A stretch of DNA of 64,000 nucleotides from Paramicrobacterium fandaimingii (GTDB taxonomy: Bacteria > Actinomycetota > Actinomycetes > Actinomycetales > Microbacteriaceae), in contig NZ_CP061170.1 in NCBI RefSeq assembly GCF_011751745.2, forward strand, positions 3,410,001-3,474,000. The letters run 5' to 3'. Positions 1-8,187 of this stretch are shown here, one piece after another (positions within the stretch are counted from its first letter, which is position 1; every line of letters starts with the position of its first letter). The position numbers and the translations under genes are program-made. Under the pieces are notes generated by a model, which saw nothing but the letters and a program-made list of their open reading frames with translations, was not told the origin of the DNA and made no database searches.

Positions 1-935
1 TCGGGAATCTGCACATGGATGCCGAGGTGGTCAGCGACCTTCTCGACAATGCGGCGCGCCGTGAGACCGTGCTCGTCCATGAGATAGCGAGCGGATGCTC
101 CATGGGCGAACGTGTCGTCAATGCCGATGCGCACAAGGGGAACCCCCGCACCGATTTCCGCCATGGTCTCGGCGACTTCAGACCCAAGACCGCCAATCAC
201 CGTGTGGTTCTCGACGGTAAATACGGCCTTCTTCGCTGCGCGGATCGAATCGGCGATCGCCGGGTCGTTGAACGGCTTGTGGGTTGTGACGTGCCTGTGC
301 GTGATCGACACCCCGTGCTCCTCGAGCACGCGGCGAGCGCGAATCACTTCTTCTGTGCAGATGCCGCTCGAGAAAATCGTGACGTCTTCGCCCTCTGAGA
401 CATGGCGGATGCGGTCGAGCTGCATCGGCTCATCGAACAGACGCGGAATGGCACCGCGCAGCATCCGAATGTAAACCGGGCCGTTCACGGCGTGTGCCAC
501 ATCGAGAACAGACTCGATGTCTGCGGCATCGCCAACCTCGAGCACCGTCATGTTGGGAAGCCCGCGCATCAGACTGATGTCTTCGATCGCCTGGTGCGAA
601 ACGCCGCCCGGCGTCATGATGCCCGGAAGAAAGCCGACGAGCTTGACAGGCAGGTTCGGGTAGCAGATCGACATCGCCAGCTGGTCATACGGCCTGCGAA
701 CGAGGAATACCGCGAAGGTGTGCAGGTAGGGAACGAGCCCCTCGCGCGCCATTCCACCGGCCCAGCTGAGCATGTTCTGCTCGGCCATTCCCAGACTGTA
801 GAACTGCTCGGGGAGCTCAGATTTGAACGCCGCGATCTCGGTCGACCCCGTGAGGTCACCAGAGAGCACGAACACCTCCGGCTTGTCTTTCGCCCACGTC
901 ACGATGTTTCGGGAGTGAACCTGTGTCTCGATCAT
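1..935 (-). CDS. Transketolase, C-terminal (pyrimidine-binding) subunit, partial
   Basis: The gene starts at 935 and runs off base 1, leaving about 311 residues. It carries the pyrimidine-binding half of a transketolase split over two genes. The stretch SLGMAEQNM (near residue 52) holds the glutamate that activates thiamine diphosphate, and ALPRLFDE-like and TVENHTVIGG-like segments lead into the C-terminal transketolase domain. Its ATG overlaps the stop of the N-terminal subunit by four bases (ATGA), with GGAGGA upstream, so the two are translationally coupled and should form one enzyme. Split transketolases are common in actinobacterial and firmicute catabolic operons, where they often act on an unusual ketose phosphate rather than in the central pentose pathway. 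Identity is secure; substrate is unknown. Confidence 0.93.
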   Translation of the reverse strand, partial: MIETQVHSRNIVTWAKDKPEVFVLSGDLTGSTEIAAFKSELPEQFYSLGMAEQNMLSWAGGMAREGLVPYLHTFAVFLVRRPYDQLAMSICYPNLPVKLVGFLPGIMTPGGVSHQAIEDISLMRGLPNMTVLEVGDAADIESVLDVAHAVNGPVYIRMLRGAIPRLFDEPMQLDRIRHVSEGEDVTIFSSGICTEEVIRARRVLEEHGVSITHRHVTTHKPFNDPAIADSIRAAKKAVFTVENHTVIGGLGSEVAETMAEIGAGVPLVRIGIDDTFAHGASARYLMDEHGLTARRIVEKVADHLGIHVQIP

Positions 936-1897
936 GAGTCTTCCTCCTGAAGCTCTGCGAGTGCAGCCGCGAACGCTTTCGTGTCTTCTTCCGACTTCGG
1001 GCGCACATAGTGAAGGTTGGGCTTGCGGTCGTTGAGGTACGGCACGCCCTTCGCTGTGTCGGTGTACGCGAGCACAACGAGTGGCTTGCCGTTAGCTTCT
1101 TTCGCCTCGACGGCAGCGTCGATGGCTGCGATATCGTGACCGTCGACGACGGCGACGTCCCAACCGAAGGCTTCGAAGCGCGAGTTGATCGGCTCGACGT
1201 TCATAATGTCTTTCGTGAGACCATCGACCTGCTGACCGTTGACGTCGACGAAGAGCATGAGCTTGTCGAGCTCGAAGAAAGCCGCTGCCTGCACACCCTC
1301 CCAGGTCTGGCCCTCTTCGAGCTCTCCATCAGACAGGAAGACGACGGTGCGGCCGGTGTCGCCACGCAGACGTCGAGCGAATGCGATGCCACCGGACTGG
1401 CTGAGCGCTTGACCGAATGAGCCCGTCGTCAGTTCGAATCCAGGCGAGTGCTCGGCGCCGATCATCTCGAGCGTGCTGCCGTCTGTGTTGAAGCTCTCGA
1501 GCTCTCCCTCGGCCAGACGGCCGACGGACTCGAGTGCTGCGTAGATGGCAACGGCATAGTGAGCGGGGGAAATGAGAAAACGATCGCAGTTTTCAGTCTG
1601 CTCACCGTGAAACCGACCACCAGAGGGCGACTGCTGTTTGCTTCCCGGAACGCCGGTGAACGGGGGCGACGGCAGAGCCTCGTCGAGGTGCTCGAGTTTG
1701 AGAACCTTCGTGTAGAGCGTTGCAAGAACTTCGGCGGATGACAGCGCTTGGCTCAAATAGCATCCATTTTTCAGAATGGTGAGTTCGAGCACGCGTGCCC
1801 GGATGCGCCGGGCGACGCGCTCGGCTTCTTTCTGCCAGGCACCGCCGTCGCATGCGGCGGGCAAACCGCCTGGTGAAGATTGAGTGACTGTAGACAT
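932..1897 (-). CDS. Transketolase, N-terminal (TPP-binding) subunit
   Basis: 321 residues, the usual size for a stand-alone thiamine-diphosphate domain. The TPP/Mg motif reads SDGE (189-192) and ends at N220 after VFVDV, as in transketolases. Early residues NGCYLSQALSS (about 44-54) and ISPAHYA (about 109-115) match the substrate-phosphate and cofactor side of the family. I chose the ATG at 1897 because AAGGAGA lies just upstream; a longer reading frame to 2047 has no Shine-Dalgarno and would run into the kinase gene. It is the fifth gene of the minus-strand operon and pairs with the next gene. In this pathway it probably transfers a two-carbon unit from a ketose phosphate made by the upstream enzymes (inference). 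Confidence 0.93.
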   Translation of the reverse strand: MSTVTQSSPGGLPAACDGGAWQKEAERVARRIRARVLELTILKNGCYLSQALSSAEVLATLYTKVLKLEHLDEALPSPPFTGVPGSKQQSPSGGRFHGEQTENCDRFLISPAHYAVAIYAALESVGRLAEGELESFNTDGSTLEMIGAEHSPGFELTTGSFGQALSQSGGIAFARRLRGDTGRTVVFLSDGELEEGQTWEGVQAAAFFELDKLMLFVDVNGQQVDGLTKDIMNVEPINSRFEAFGWDVAVVDGHDIAAIDAAVEAKEANGKPLVVLAYTDTAKGVPYLNDRKPNLHYVRPKSEEDTKAFAAALAELQEEDS

Positions 1898-1938
1898 GTC
1901 TCTCCTTGTGTAATGGTGAGAATTTGTGTGTGCGGCCG

Positions 1939-2898
1939 TCAGCGAGACAAGCTGCGGCCGGGGTCTGTGATGAGATTGCGAAGCTCGTCGCGAGTCGTAA
2001 CGACCTGCTCTCCGTATTGCGAGAGCGCGAGTGCAGCCACGGCACACCCCGACACGACGGCGTTGTCACGGTCTCCGTCGAGCCAAGAGTGCAGGTAGCC
2101 GGCGGCGAACCCGTCACCGGCGCCGAGCCTGTCAACGATGTCGACAGGAAACGCCGGAGTGTGGCCGACGACTCCATCGACAGACGCCCACGCACCCGTG
2201 CCCGATCTGCTCATGAGCACGGTGCCGGCGTTCGACATCTCGCTGAGCTGAGCGACGACCGAGTCAGACCCGCCCTGCAGACCATAGAGGTCGCGCGCAT
2301 CGTCATAGCGGCAGAAGAGAATGTCGGCGTCTTCGATGAATGGACGAAGTGCCTGCGCTGCGGCCGCGCACGACCACAGGTTCTTGCGATAGTTGACGTC
2401 AAACGACACGGTGACGCCAGCGGCTTTCGCCCGTGTGAACGCCTCGGCCGTGATCGCCAAGGCAGAGTCCGAGAGCGCCGCAGTCAGTCCCGTGAGATGC
2501 AGCACACGCGTGTCGAGCATGCGGTCCCAATCGACGTCCGCGCTCTGCATTCGAGTGAATGCGGTGTCGGCACGATCAAACGTGACCTGCGTCGGACGCG
2601 GAGCGCCGGAGTATTCGACGTAGTAGGTGCCGAGGCGTGCTCCGGGGACACGGTGAACGCCGCCAAGATCGACCCCGTATGACCGCAGCTGCGTCTCGAC
2701 CCGACGGCCGAGAGCCGAGTCGGGCAGGGAGCTGATCCAGCTGGTCGACCAACCGAGCGACGACAATCCCGCGAGGACGTTTGCCTCGGTACCCGCAATG
2801 CCAACCTCGAAGCTCGATACCCTGTCGATTCGGTCACCAACGGGAACGCTCAGGCGAATGCCGCCCTCGCCGAATGCCGTTACGTCGTAGGTTGCCAT
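1939..2898 (-). CDS. PfkB-family sugar kinase, KDG-kinase-like
   Basis: 319 residues, full length for a ribokinase/PfkB kinase. The catalytic signature DRLGAGDGFAAGY places the base at D262, and FDVNYRKNLW (about 166-175) resembles the substrate-side motif of 2-keto-3-deoxygluconate kinases. The start at 2898 has GAGGAG upstream and overlaps the end of the preceding gene by 19 bases, so the gene is inside the operon. It should phosphorylate a keto-sugar or keto-acid entering through the operon's transporter. The KDG-kinase resemblance favours a sugar-acid substrate, which fits a neighbouring lactonase and decarboxylase homologue, but PfkB specificity cannot be read from sequence alone. Confidence 0.88.
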   Translation of the reverse strand: MATYDVTAFGEGGIRLSVPVGDRIDRVSSFEVGIAGTEANVLAGLSSLGWSTSWISSLPDSALGRRVETQLRSYGVDLGGVHRVPGARLGTYYVEYSGAPRPTQVTFDRADTAFTRMQSADVDWDRMLDTRVLHLTGLTAALSDSALAITAEAFTRAKAAGVTVSFDVNYRKNLWSCAAAAQALRPFIEDADILFCRYDDARDLYGLQGGSDSVVAQLSEMSNAGTVLMSRSGTGAWASVDGVVGHTPAFPVDIVDRLGAGDGFAAGYLHSWLDGDRDNAVVSGCAVAALALSQYGEQVVTTRDELRNLITDPGRSLSR

Positions 2899-3554
2899 TG
2901 TGAGCTCCTCTCAGCCTGCTGAAGCTCGGTGCGGAGCGATTGCGCCGCCGCTCGAGGATCGTCAGCTTTCACAATGGTGGAGCCGACGGCGACAACGTCG
3001 AAGTTGCCCCGCGGGAAGTAGGCAAGGTCACCGAGCGCGAGTCCCCCGGCGAGGGTGACTCGCGCATTTCCCCGGTCCACGCTCTCGAGCCGCTCCAGCG
3101 TTGTGCGAATCTCGCCGTCGTCTTCGGCTCGAAATCTGCCCGAGCGGTGCGCGATGATGTGGCTGACTCCAGAGTCAACCCACTGCTGCACCTCGTCTTC
3201 GGTCCAATTCTCTCCCAACTCAACCTCGACCTCGCCGCCATGCGACTGGGCCGATGCCAGCGCACCGGAGATGACGGTCATACCGGATTCGCCGACCACA
3301 GTCACCCGGCTCGCGCCGGCAGAGAACGCGAGGTCAGCGAACTTTCCGCCGGCACGGGCGATTCGAATGTCGGCGACGATCGGAGCATGCGGGAACTCAG
3401 CACGAAGTGCTCGAACCGCGTGAAGACCCTCGCTGAGGCAGAGCACCGTGCCCGCTTCGATCACATCGACCGACGCGGCGGCAGCTGTGGCTGCGGCGAG
3501 CGCTTCCGCTGTCGTAAGCGTGTCAAGCGCGAGCTGAACCTGAACGGCAGACAT
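2880..3554 (-). CDS. UlaD/HUMPS-family decarboxylase homologue with altered active site
   Basis: 224 residues, the size of 3-keto-L-gulonate-6-phosphate decarboxylase (UlaD) in the orotidine-phosphate-decarboxylase fold. It aligns with UlaD almost without gaps from residue 5: QLALD (D11), VIEAGT (E33), VADIRIARAG (61-69), E112 and AHRS (H136). The family's catalytic D-x-K-x-x-D motif is D62-I-R64-I-A-R67 here, so both the lysine and the second aspartate are arginine, and the arginine expected at 139 is glycine. I checked the codons (CGA and CGT). The start overlaps the lactonase stop by one base (TAATG). The enzyme may catalyse an isomerisation or aldol step, or be inactive; normal decarboxylation is doubtful. 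Confidence 0.82.
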   Translation of the reverse strand: MSAVQVQLALDTLTTAEALAAATAAAASVDVIEAGTVLCLSEGLHAVRALRAEFPHAPIVADIRIARAGGKFADLAFSAGASRVTVVGESGMTVISGALASAQSHGGEVEVELGENWTEDEVQQWVDSGVSHIIAHRSGRFRAEDDGEIRTTLERLESVDRGNARVTLAGGLALGDLAYFPRGNFDVVAVGSTIVKADDPRAAAQSLRTELQQAERSSQWQPTT

Positions 3555-4489
3555 TATTCAGGCTTCGCCAGGCTGAACTGACGACGGGGGTTGTCGTACA
3601 TGAACTTGTGGATCTGCTCTTCAGAGAAGCCCTCTTCGAGAAGACGCGGAATGAAGCGCTGCTTGATCCACTGCCATCCGGGCCCGAAGCCGTACACCGT
3701 GTGGTGGGAGCGGCGACCCATGTCGTTGCAGAGCATCAGCTGGTCGCCGAAGCCGTCCTTCACGAGCTGGCGCAGCAGGTCGATGCGCACGCTGTCCGGG
3801 TAGTACTTTGCCTTGCCCGGGCCGTCGTAAATGAGCGAAGCGCCGGTTTCGAGCATCTTGCGGTGGTACCAGAGGTCGGGGTTGCGGTCGACGTGCGCAA
3901 CGGTCATGCGGCTGAGATCGAACCCTTCAGACGCGGCGATCTCCAGCTGCTCAATGCCCATCGTGCCGCCCGTTGTGTGCGTGCTGATGGGCGCGCCCGT
4001 GCGCTTTGCCGCCTGCACGGCGGCGCGAATGACCATGTCTTCGCCTGGCGTCACGTACATGTACGCGGTGCCGACCTTGATCCAGCCAGCCTTGCCCGTC
4101 GTACCACCCATGCCGGTTTCGATATCGTCGACCATCTCCTGAGCGATGTTGTCGACGCCGCGGTCGGTGATGTTGGGCTCCATGCCGTGCTCTTGGCAGA
4201 TGTAGCCTGTGCACGCGATAACGTGAACGCCGGCCTCCTTCGAGGCATCGACCATTCCTTGCGGGTCGCGGCCCCAGGTCTTCGGCGTTGCCTCGATGAT
4301 CGTGCCGCCGCCGATCCCCTTGTACTCGGAGAGCATCTGCACGCCTTTGGCGTAGTCGTCGAGCATGTGATCCTGCTCGTTCTTACTCCCGTGCCCCTGA
4401 GGGTGGGTGAAGATGTGCTCGTGGGGCATTGTGTAGCCCATCTCAGACGAGTCGACGTCGCCGAGGACTGTACGAAAAGTGTCAGTCAT
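3554..4489 (-). CDS. Phosphotriesterase-family metallo-lactonase
   Basis: 311 residues in the COG1735 phosphotriesterase-like group of the amidohydrolase superfamily, whose characterised members are mostly sugar or sugar-phosphate lactonases. Metal ligands are visible: H23-x-H25 in MPHEH, the bridging lysine K138 in WIKVGT, H171 in STHTTGG, H199 in AHVDR and D256 in CNDMGRR. The ATG at 4489 is preceded by AAAGGAAA; an upstream ATG at 4531 that overlaps the transporter stop has no ribosome site. Its place directly after an importer and before a kinase and a decarboxylase homologue suggests it opens an imported or internally made lactone. The exact lactone is not deducible. Confidence 0.87.
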   Translation of the reverse strand: MTDTFRTVLGDVDSSEMGYTMPHEHIFTHPQGHGSKNEQDHMLDDYAKGVQMLSEYKGIGGGTIIEATPKTWGRDPQGMVDASKEAGVHVIACTGYICQEHGMEPNITDRGVDNIAQEMVDDIETGMGGTTGKAGWIKVGTAYMYVTPGEDMVIRAAVQAAKRTGAPISTHTTGGTMGIEQLEIAASEGFDLSRMTVAHVDRNPDLWYHRKMLETGASLIYDGPGKAKYYPDSVRIDLLRQLVKDGFGDQLMLCNDMGRRSHHTVYGFGPGWQWIKQRFIPRLLEEGFSEEQIHKFMYDNPRRQFSLAKPE

Positions 4490-4527
4490 TGTCTGTTTCC
4501 TTTGCTCGATACTGGTGGACGTGTGGG

Positions 4528-5934
4528 TCATTTCAACTTGATGCGGTTCATACTCGCGGTGTCGATGTCTTCGAAGCTGCGGCCCTTTGTCTCAGTCGCG
4601 AACAGATAGAGGATGCCGCCGACGACGAGGAGTCCAGCCATGATGAGGAACGCCGGCACGACAGCATCCTGAGTCGCTTCTGGAGAAATGAGGTTTCCAC
4701 TGCCAGACACGATCGCAAGCAGCGCGGGGCCGAACACCTTGCCGAGTGCACCGAGGCCATAGGCCATGCCGAGCCCTGTCGCTCGAACGTTCGACGGAAA
4801 CATCTCAGATGTGAACGTGTTGATGATGCCGAATGAGCCGTCGCCGAAGAGGAAGGCGCCGAGAACGCCGATGTAGAAGACAGAGATGCCAAACCACATG
4901 GCGTCGCCCGAGAGAGCCGACATTGTGACGAAACCGGCACCGACGATGCCGCTGATGAACATAGTCGACCGGCGGCCGATGACATCGGCGATGCGCGACG
5001 AGAAGAGCCGACCGATGAGCGAGGCGAGGCTCACCAGCACAAACAACTCCGCGGCCTGCGCCGGATCGATGCTCATGAGCTGCGTGAGAAGCGTCGGACC
5101 CCACGCCTGAACAGACGCCGAAGCGGTGATGAAGCAGAACGAACCGATCGTCGCGATCATCAGCGGCTTGCGGTGGTTGCGCCAGACCTCGCCGAAACCC
5201 ACGGCCGACTGTGTGAATGCTTCTGACGGGGGAAGCACGACGTCTGCTGGATCCATGTGGCGGTACCAAGCGACGTTCGTGCGCGCCTCTTCGATGCGTC
5301 CCTGCTGAATCAGCCAACGCGGCGACTCTCTCACGATGACGCGGATGGGGAAGACAAGAATGACAGGGATCAGACCGAGAAGGAGCAGCCCGCGCCAGCC
5401 AAGAGTATCGCCCCACAGGGCGGACGCCTGGGCGCCGAGAAACAGCCCGACGGGAATGAAGACGACAGCGAGTCCGGCAATGCGACCACGATGCTTCGAG
5501 GGAACAAACTCCGAGATCAGCGGAATGTCGACAACTGGAAGACCACCGACGCCGAATCCGACGACGACGCGAAGAAGTGCGAAAAGAATCCATGCGCCAT
5601 CGGGGATAGCCGCACACACGCCGGTTCCGACGGAGAACACGATAACCGTCCACAGGAACGTGGGGCGGCGGCCGATCTTGTCAGCGATGCGGCCCCAGAA
5701 CAGGGCGCCCAGGGTCGTGCCGACGCCACCGGCGAGAAGAATCGCGGCGCTCTCACCGAACGTCAGCTGCCAGGGCCCGGCGATGATCGAGATGATGAAA
5801 CCGATAATGAAGAAGTCAAAAAACTCGACAGTGTTGCTTACCACGGCCGCGCCGACAAGCAGGCGCTGCCGTCGAGTAAGTGGGCTCTGCTCGATTGCCG
5901 CAATCGCAGTCGGAGCTGTTCCCGGTTGTGTCAT
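4528..5934 (-). CDS. MFS transporter (sugar/aromatic-acid porter type)
   Basis: 468 residues with about twelve predicted membrane spans. The family signatures are present: GRIADKIGRRPT in loop 2-3, SKHRGRIAG before helix 6, RESPRWLIQQGR in the central loop and SRIADVIGRRS in the second half. These are typical of the sugar-porter and aromatic-acid/H+ symporter branches. The start at 5934 has AAGGGAGAG upstream; a frame open to 6072 would cross the promoter region. It is the first gene of the catabolic operon and divergent from the SorC regulator, so it should bring in the pathway substrate by proton symport. Confidence 0.9.
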   Translation of the reverse strand: MTQPGTAPTAIAAIEQSPLTRRQRLLVGAAVVSNTVEFFDFFIIGFIISIIAGPWQLTFGESAAILLAGGVGTTLGALFWGRIADKIGRRPTFLWTVIVFSVGTGVCAAIPDGAWILFALLRVVVGFGVGGLPVVDIPLISEFVPSKHRGRIAGLAVVFIPVGLFLGAQASALWGDTLGWRGLLLLGLIPVILVFPIRVIVRESPRWLIQQGRIEEARTNVAWYRHMDPADVVLPPSEAFTQSAVGFGEVWRNHRKPLMIATIGSFCFITASASVQAWGPTLLTQLMSIDPAQAAELFVLVSLASLIGRLFSSRIADVIGRRSTMFISGIVGAGFVTMSALSGDAMWFGISVFYIGVLGAFLFGDGSFGIINTFTSEMFPSNVRATGLGMAYGLGALGKVFGPALLAIVSGSGNLISPEATQDAVVPAFLIMAGLLVVGGILYLFATETKGRSFEDIDTASMNRIKLK

Positions 5935-6088
5935 GCTCGCTCTCCCTTGAGTGAGGTGGGATAAGGAATGTTGTGGGCGAAGTTCGCCCGAACGATTGAG
6001 CCACTGTAGGCAGGTGGCCGCCGTATCGATAAGCTCAGCATGAGCATCCGCTCTTGTACTATGTCTGACCACTAGCTAGATTGGCGCA
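5935..6088. promoter_or_regulatory. Divergent control region of the lactonase/transketolase operon and sorC-type gene
   Basis: About 150 bases separate the divergent starts. Two inverted repeats lie here: GGGCGAA-G-TTCGCCC at 5975-5989 and GCTCA-GCA-TGAGC at 6033-6045. A 13-base word, TGAGCATCCGCTC, occurs at 6041-6053 and again at 6126-6138 inside the first codons of the regulator. TACTAT at about 6057-6062 could be a -10 element for the regulator. These are candidate SorC sites; which repeat is bound is not determined. Confidence 0.5.
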
Positions 6089-7135
6089 ATGGTGCCGAAC
6101 GAAGCGACAAGATCACATCGCAAGTTGAGCATCCGCTCACAGCTCGTGCAAAGTCTTTGGGCGGAAGAACCCGAGCGCCAACGTGCGATGCTGCTTCTCG
6201 ACGTCGCTCGTCAGTACTACGAGTACGGAATGGGGCAGGCCGAAATCGCCCAGGCGACCGGTTACTCACGCCCCACCGTTGGACGCATGCTCGCAGAGGC
6301 GCGCGAGGTCGGAATCGTCAACATTCAAATCATGCATCCCCTGGAACGCAGCGTCTCACTTGAGCAGACCATTCGGTTGCGCTACGGGATCCAACACGTG
6401 CGCGTGGCTCCGCGCTCGGCGGTGAGCGACGGCATTGTCGAAGTCGGTAAGTCTTGCGCTTCGCTTTTGGAATCGGTACTGCAACCAGGGATGTCTCTCG
6501 GGCTGTCCAATGGGCGCATTCACAACCAGATGGTCTCTGAGTTGCACCATATGAAAGGCCGCGGCGTGACAGTGGTGCAGATGGTCGGAGGGCTCTCCCG
6601 CAGCACTCGACTTCTTGATGGCGATGAGCTGTGCCGACGCGCTGCAGAAGCATTGGGGGGAACGTCGCACAGCCTTCGCGCACCGCTTCTCGCGCGGGAT
6701 GCGAACGCTGCGCAGGCTCTCGCCGCATCACCGGACGTGGCACGAACCCTCGAACTGGCCGAGGGCGTCGATGTCGCGGTCATCGGAATCGGGGCCGGAT
6801 TTCGCCATCCGGCCAGCGTCTTTAGCGGCACACTCACGGGCGATACGGTGCGCACGTTGCACAAGCATGGCGCTGTCGGCCATATTCTGGGGCGATTCGT
6901 TGACTCGAGCGGCCGGCCCGTCGCGACGAACCTTGATAGGAGGGTCATCGGAACGACGCTCGAGTCGCTGCGAAACATCCCCTTCGTCGTCGCCGTCGCC
7001 GCGGGAACTGAGAAGGCTCCCGCGATTGCGGCAGCACTGCGTGCCGGGCTTATCGATGTGCTTCTCGTTGACGTCACAGCAGCGCAGGAACTCGCACACC
7101 TGCCAGAATCTCCGACCCGAACCCCGCAGCGGTAA
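6089..7135 (+). CDS. SorC/DeoR-type sugar-sensing transcriptional regulator
   Basis: 348 residues. The N-terminal helix-turn-helix, GMGQAEIAQATGYSRPTVGRM (about 49-69), is followed by a C-terminal sugar-phosphate-binding domain with GLSNGRIHNQMV, VVQMVGG and GIGAGF motifs of the SorC/CggR family. These regulators bind a phosphorylated sugar intermediate and control the adjacent operon. The gene faces the lactonase/transketolase operon, its likely target. The first 30 or so residues have no counterpart in typical family members and no ribosome site precedes 6089, so translation may begin later (for instance GTG at 6146) or the message may be leaderless. Confidence 0.9.
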   Translation: MVPNEATRSHRKLSIRSQLVQSLWAEEPERQRAMLLLDVARQYYEYGMGQAEIAQATGYSRPTVGRMLAEAREVGIVNIQIMHPLERSVSLEQTIRLRYGIQHVRVAPRSAVSDGIVEVGKSCASLLESVLQPGMSLGLSNGRIHNQMVSELHHMKGRGVTVVQMVGGLSRSTRLLDGDELCRRAAEALGGTSHSLRAPLLARDANAAQALAASPDVARTLELAEGVDVAVIGIGAGFRHPASVFSGTLTGDTVRTLHKHGAVGHILGRFVDSSGRPVATNLDRRVIGTTLESLRNIPFVVAVAAGTEKAPAIAAALRAGLIDVLLVDVTAAQELAHLPESPTRTPQR

Positions 7136-7231
7136 CTAGCGAGAACGAACGTCACACGCGCCATCACTGCGAACAAGTTGTGAATCGACGTGCCAATTCG
7201 AGATTGGTGCGGTTTTCACCAGCTTCATTCG
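7136..7231. other. Spacer after the SorC regulator
   Basis: I see no gene, hairpin or promoter that I can support in these bases before the hicA remnant. Confidence 0.5.
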
Positions 7232-7319
7232 GTCACGTCGGCGATCTCACTTCAGATGCTTCAAGAGCCTCGGCTGGATCTATCTGCGAGACGGGCGAGG
7301 CAGCCATGAGATTTGGGGG
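7232..7319 (+). pseudogene. hicA toxin remnant
   Basis: Codons from 7260 read FKSLGWIYLRDGRGSHEIWG, the core of a HicA (YcfA-like) mRNA interferase including the catalytic-histidine region (GSH). A one-base frame change near 7260 separates it from a plausible start segment, and it ends abruptly where the hicB reading begins, so the C-terminal half of HicA is gone. A second hicA remnant at 41.9 kb has nearly the same core, LGWIYVRNDKGSHEIWG. No functional toxin can be made from this copy. Confidence 0.7.
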
Positions 7320-7693
7320 CTACACGTACGACGTCATCCCGGAGCGCGACGGCAAATAGGGGGTGTTCGAAATAGCCAAGCTCGGTACTGGCGGGCGGGC
7401 GCACAGCCTTGCGGAGGTTGATTTCGAAGCGCAGGGGCGTCGCTGCCATGTGGCTCAACGTCACACCCTTCACCGTCACGGTAGCTGTGACGGTGAAGGG
7501 TCCCGAGAACGAGGTAGCCGAGTGGACAGCTGCCGAGCACGACGAGTTGGAAGCCCGTGCCGCGCAAGCCCGAGCCGCCGAACGTCGCCGCGCAGTAGTG
7601 CGGGAATTACGAACCCAGAACGACAGCGCGGCGGACGTCGGCACTGTGCTCGGAATCAGCAAGCAGCGCGTCTACCAGCTCGAAAAGGCGTAG
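7306..7693 (+). pseudogene. hicB-like antitoxin pseudogene (nonsense codon plus frameshift)
   Basis: From 7306 the frame reads MRFGGYTYDVIPERDGK, then TAG at 7357-7359, then GVFEIAKLGTGGRAHSLAEV in the same frame. Around 7436 one extra base moves the coding to the next frame, which continues VAAMWLNVTPFTVTVAVTVKG and ends with a helix-turn-helix, DVGTVLGISKQRVYQLEKA, before the stop at 7693. Together the pieces match the actinobacterial HicB-type antitoxin layout: a degenerate RNase-H-like fold followed by a C-terminal DNA-binding helix-turn-helix. The downstream 94-codon frame could still be translated by itself and bind DNA, but the antitoxin domain is broken. A deletion appears to have fused hicA directly to hicB. 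Confidence 0.75.
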
Positions 7694-7696
7694 CCG

Positions 7697-8122
7697 CTAC
7701 GCAGCATCCCACTTGGCCTGCACGTCGAGCACCCATGTGACGCCGTAGGTATCGGTGAGCATGCCGTAGAGCAGTGCCCATTGCGACGCGGCGAGCGGCG
7801 CAATGACCGTTGCGCCCTCGGCGAGAGCATTCCAGTAGCGCGTGATCTCGTCAGCATCCGTTCCACGCACCGACACGAAGACGGGGATCGTGCCCGGCTC
7901 ATACTGCGTGTGCCCGGGAACGTCATATGCCATGACACGGAAGCCAGCATCGGATTCGACCTGGCCCCACATGATCTGATTCGCTTCGTCGACTGCTGTG
8001 ACGCTCTGCGCATCGGCATAGGTGATGACGGCGAGGCTGCCGCCGAAAACGGACTGATAGAACTCGAGTGCTGCGCGGGCCTGGCCGCGAAAGTTCAGGT
8101 GAGGGGTGACATTGACAGTCAT
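7697..8122 (-). CDS. VOC-superfamily (PhnB-like) protein
   Basis: 141 residues in the vicinal-oxygen-chelate fold, PhnB/3-demethylubiquinone-methyltransferase-like group. The start HLNFRGQARAALEFYQSVFGG and the end LTDTYGVTWVLDV are the diagnostic ends of this family. The ATG at 8122 follows AAGGAG. The gene is divergent from a WYL regulator, which may control it. PhnB-like proteins are rarely characterised and no substrate can be assigned; a glyoxalase, dioxygenase or resistance role would all be guesses. Confidence 0.85.
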   Translation of the reverse strand: MTVNVTPHLNFRGQARAALEFYQSVFGGSLAVITYADAQSVTAVDEANQIMWGQVESDAGFRVMAYDVPGHTQYEPGTIPVFVSVRGTDADEITRYWNALAEGATVIAPLAASQWALLYGMLTDTYGVTWVLDVQAKWDAA

Positions 8123-8187
8123 GATGCTCCTTGACGATGAAGTGACGTGCGACCCTGCGGTCGCGAGTACCCGGAGAGCATGTCATC

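Noticed and set aside
1425..1445. GTTCGAATC, a tRNA T-loop-like word
   Set aside because: It lies inside the transketolase coding sequence and no acceptor, D or anticodon stem can be built around it.
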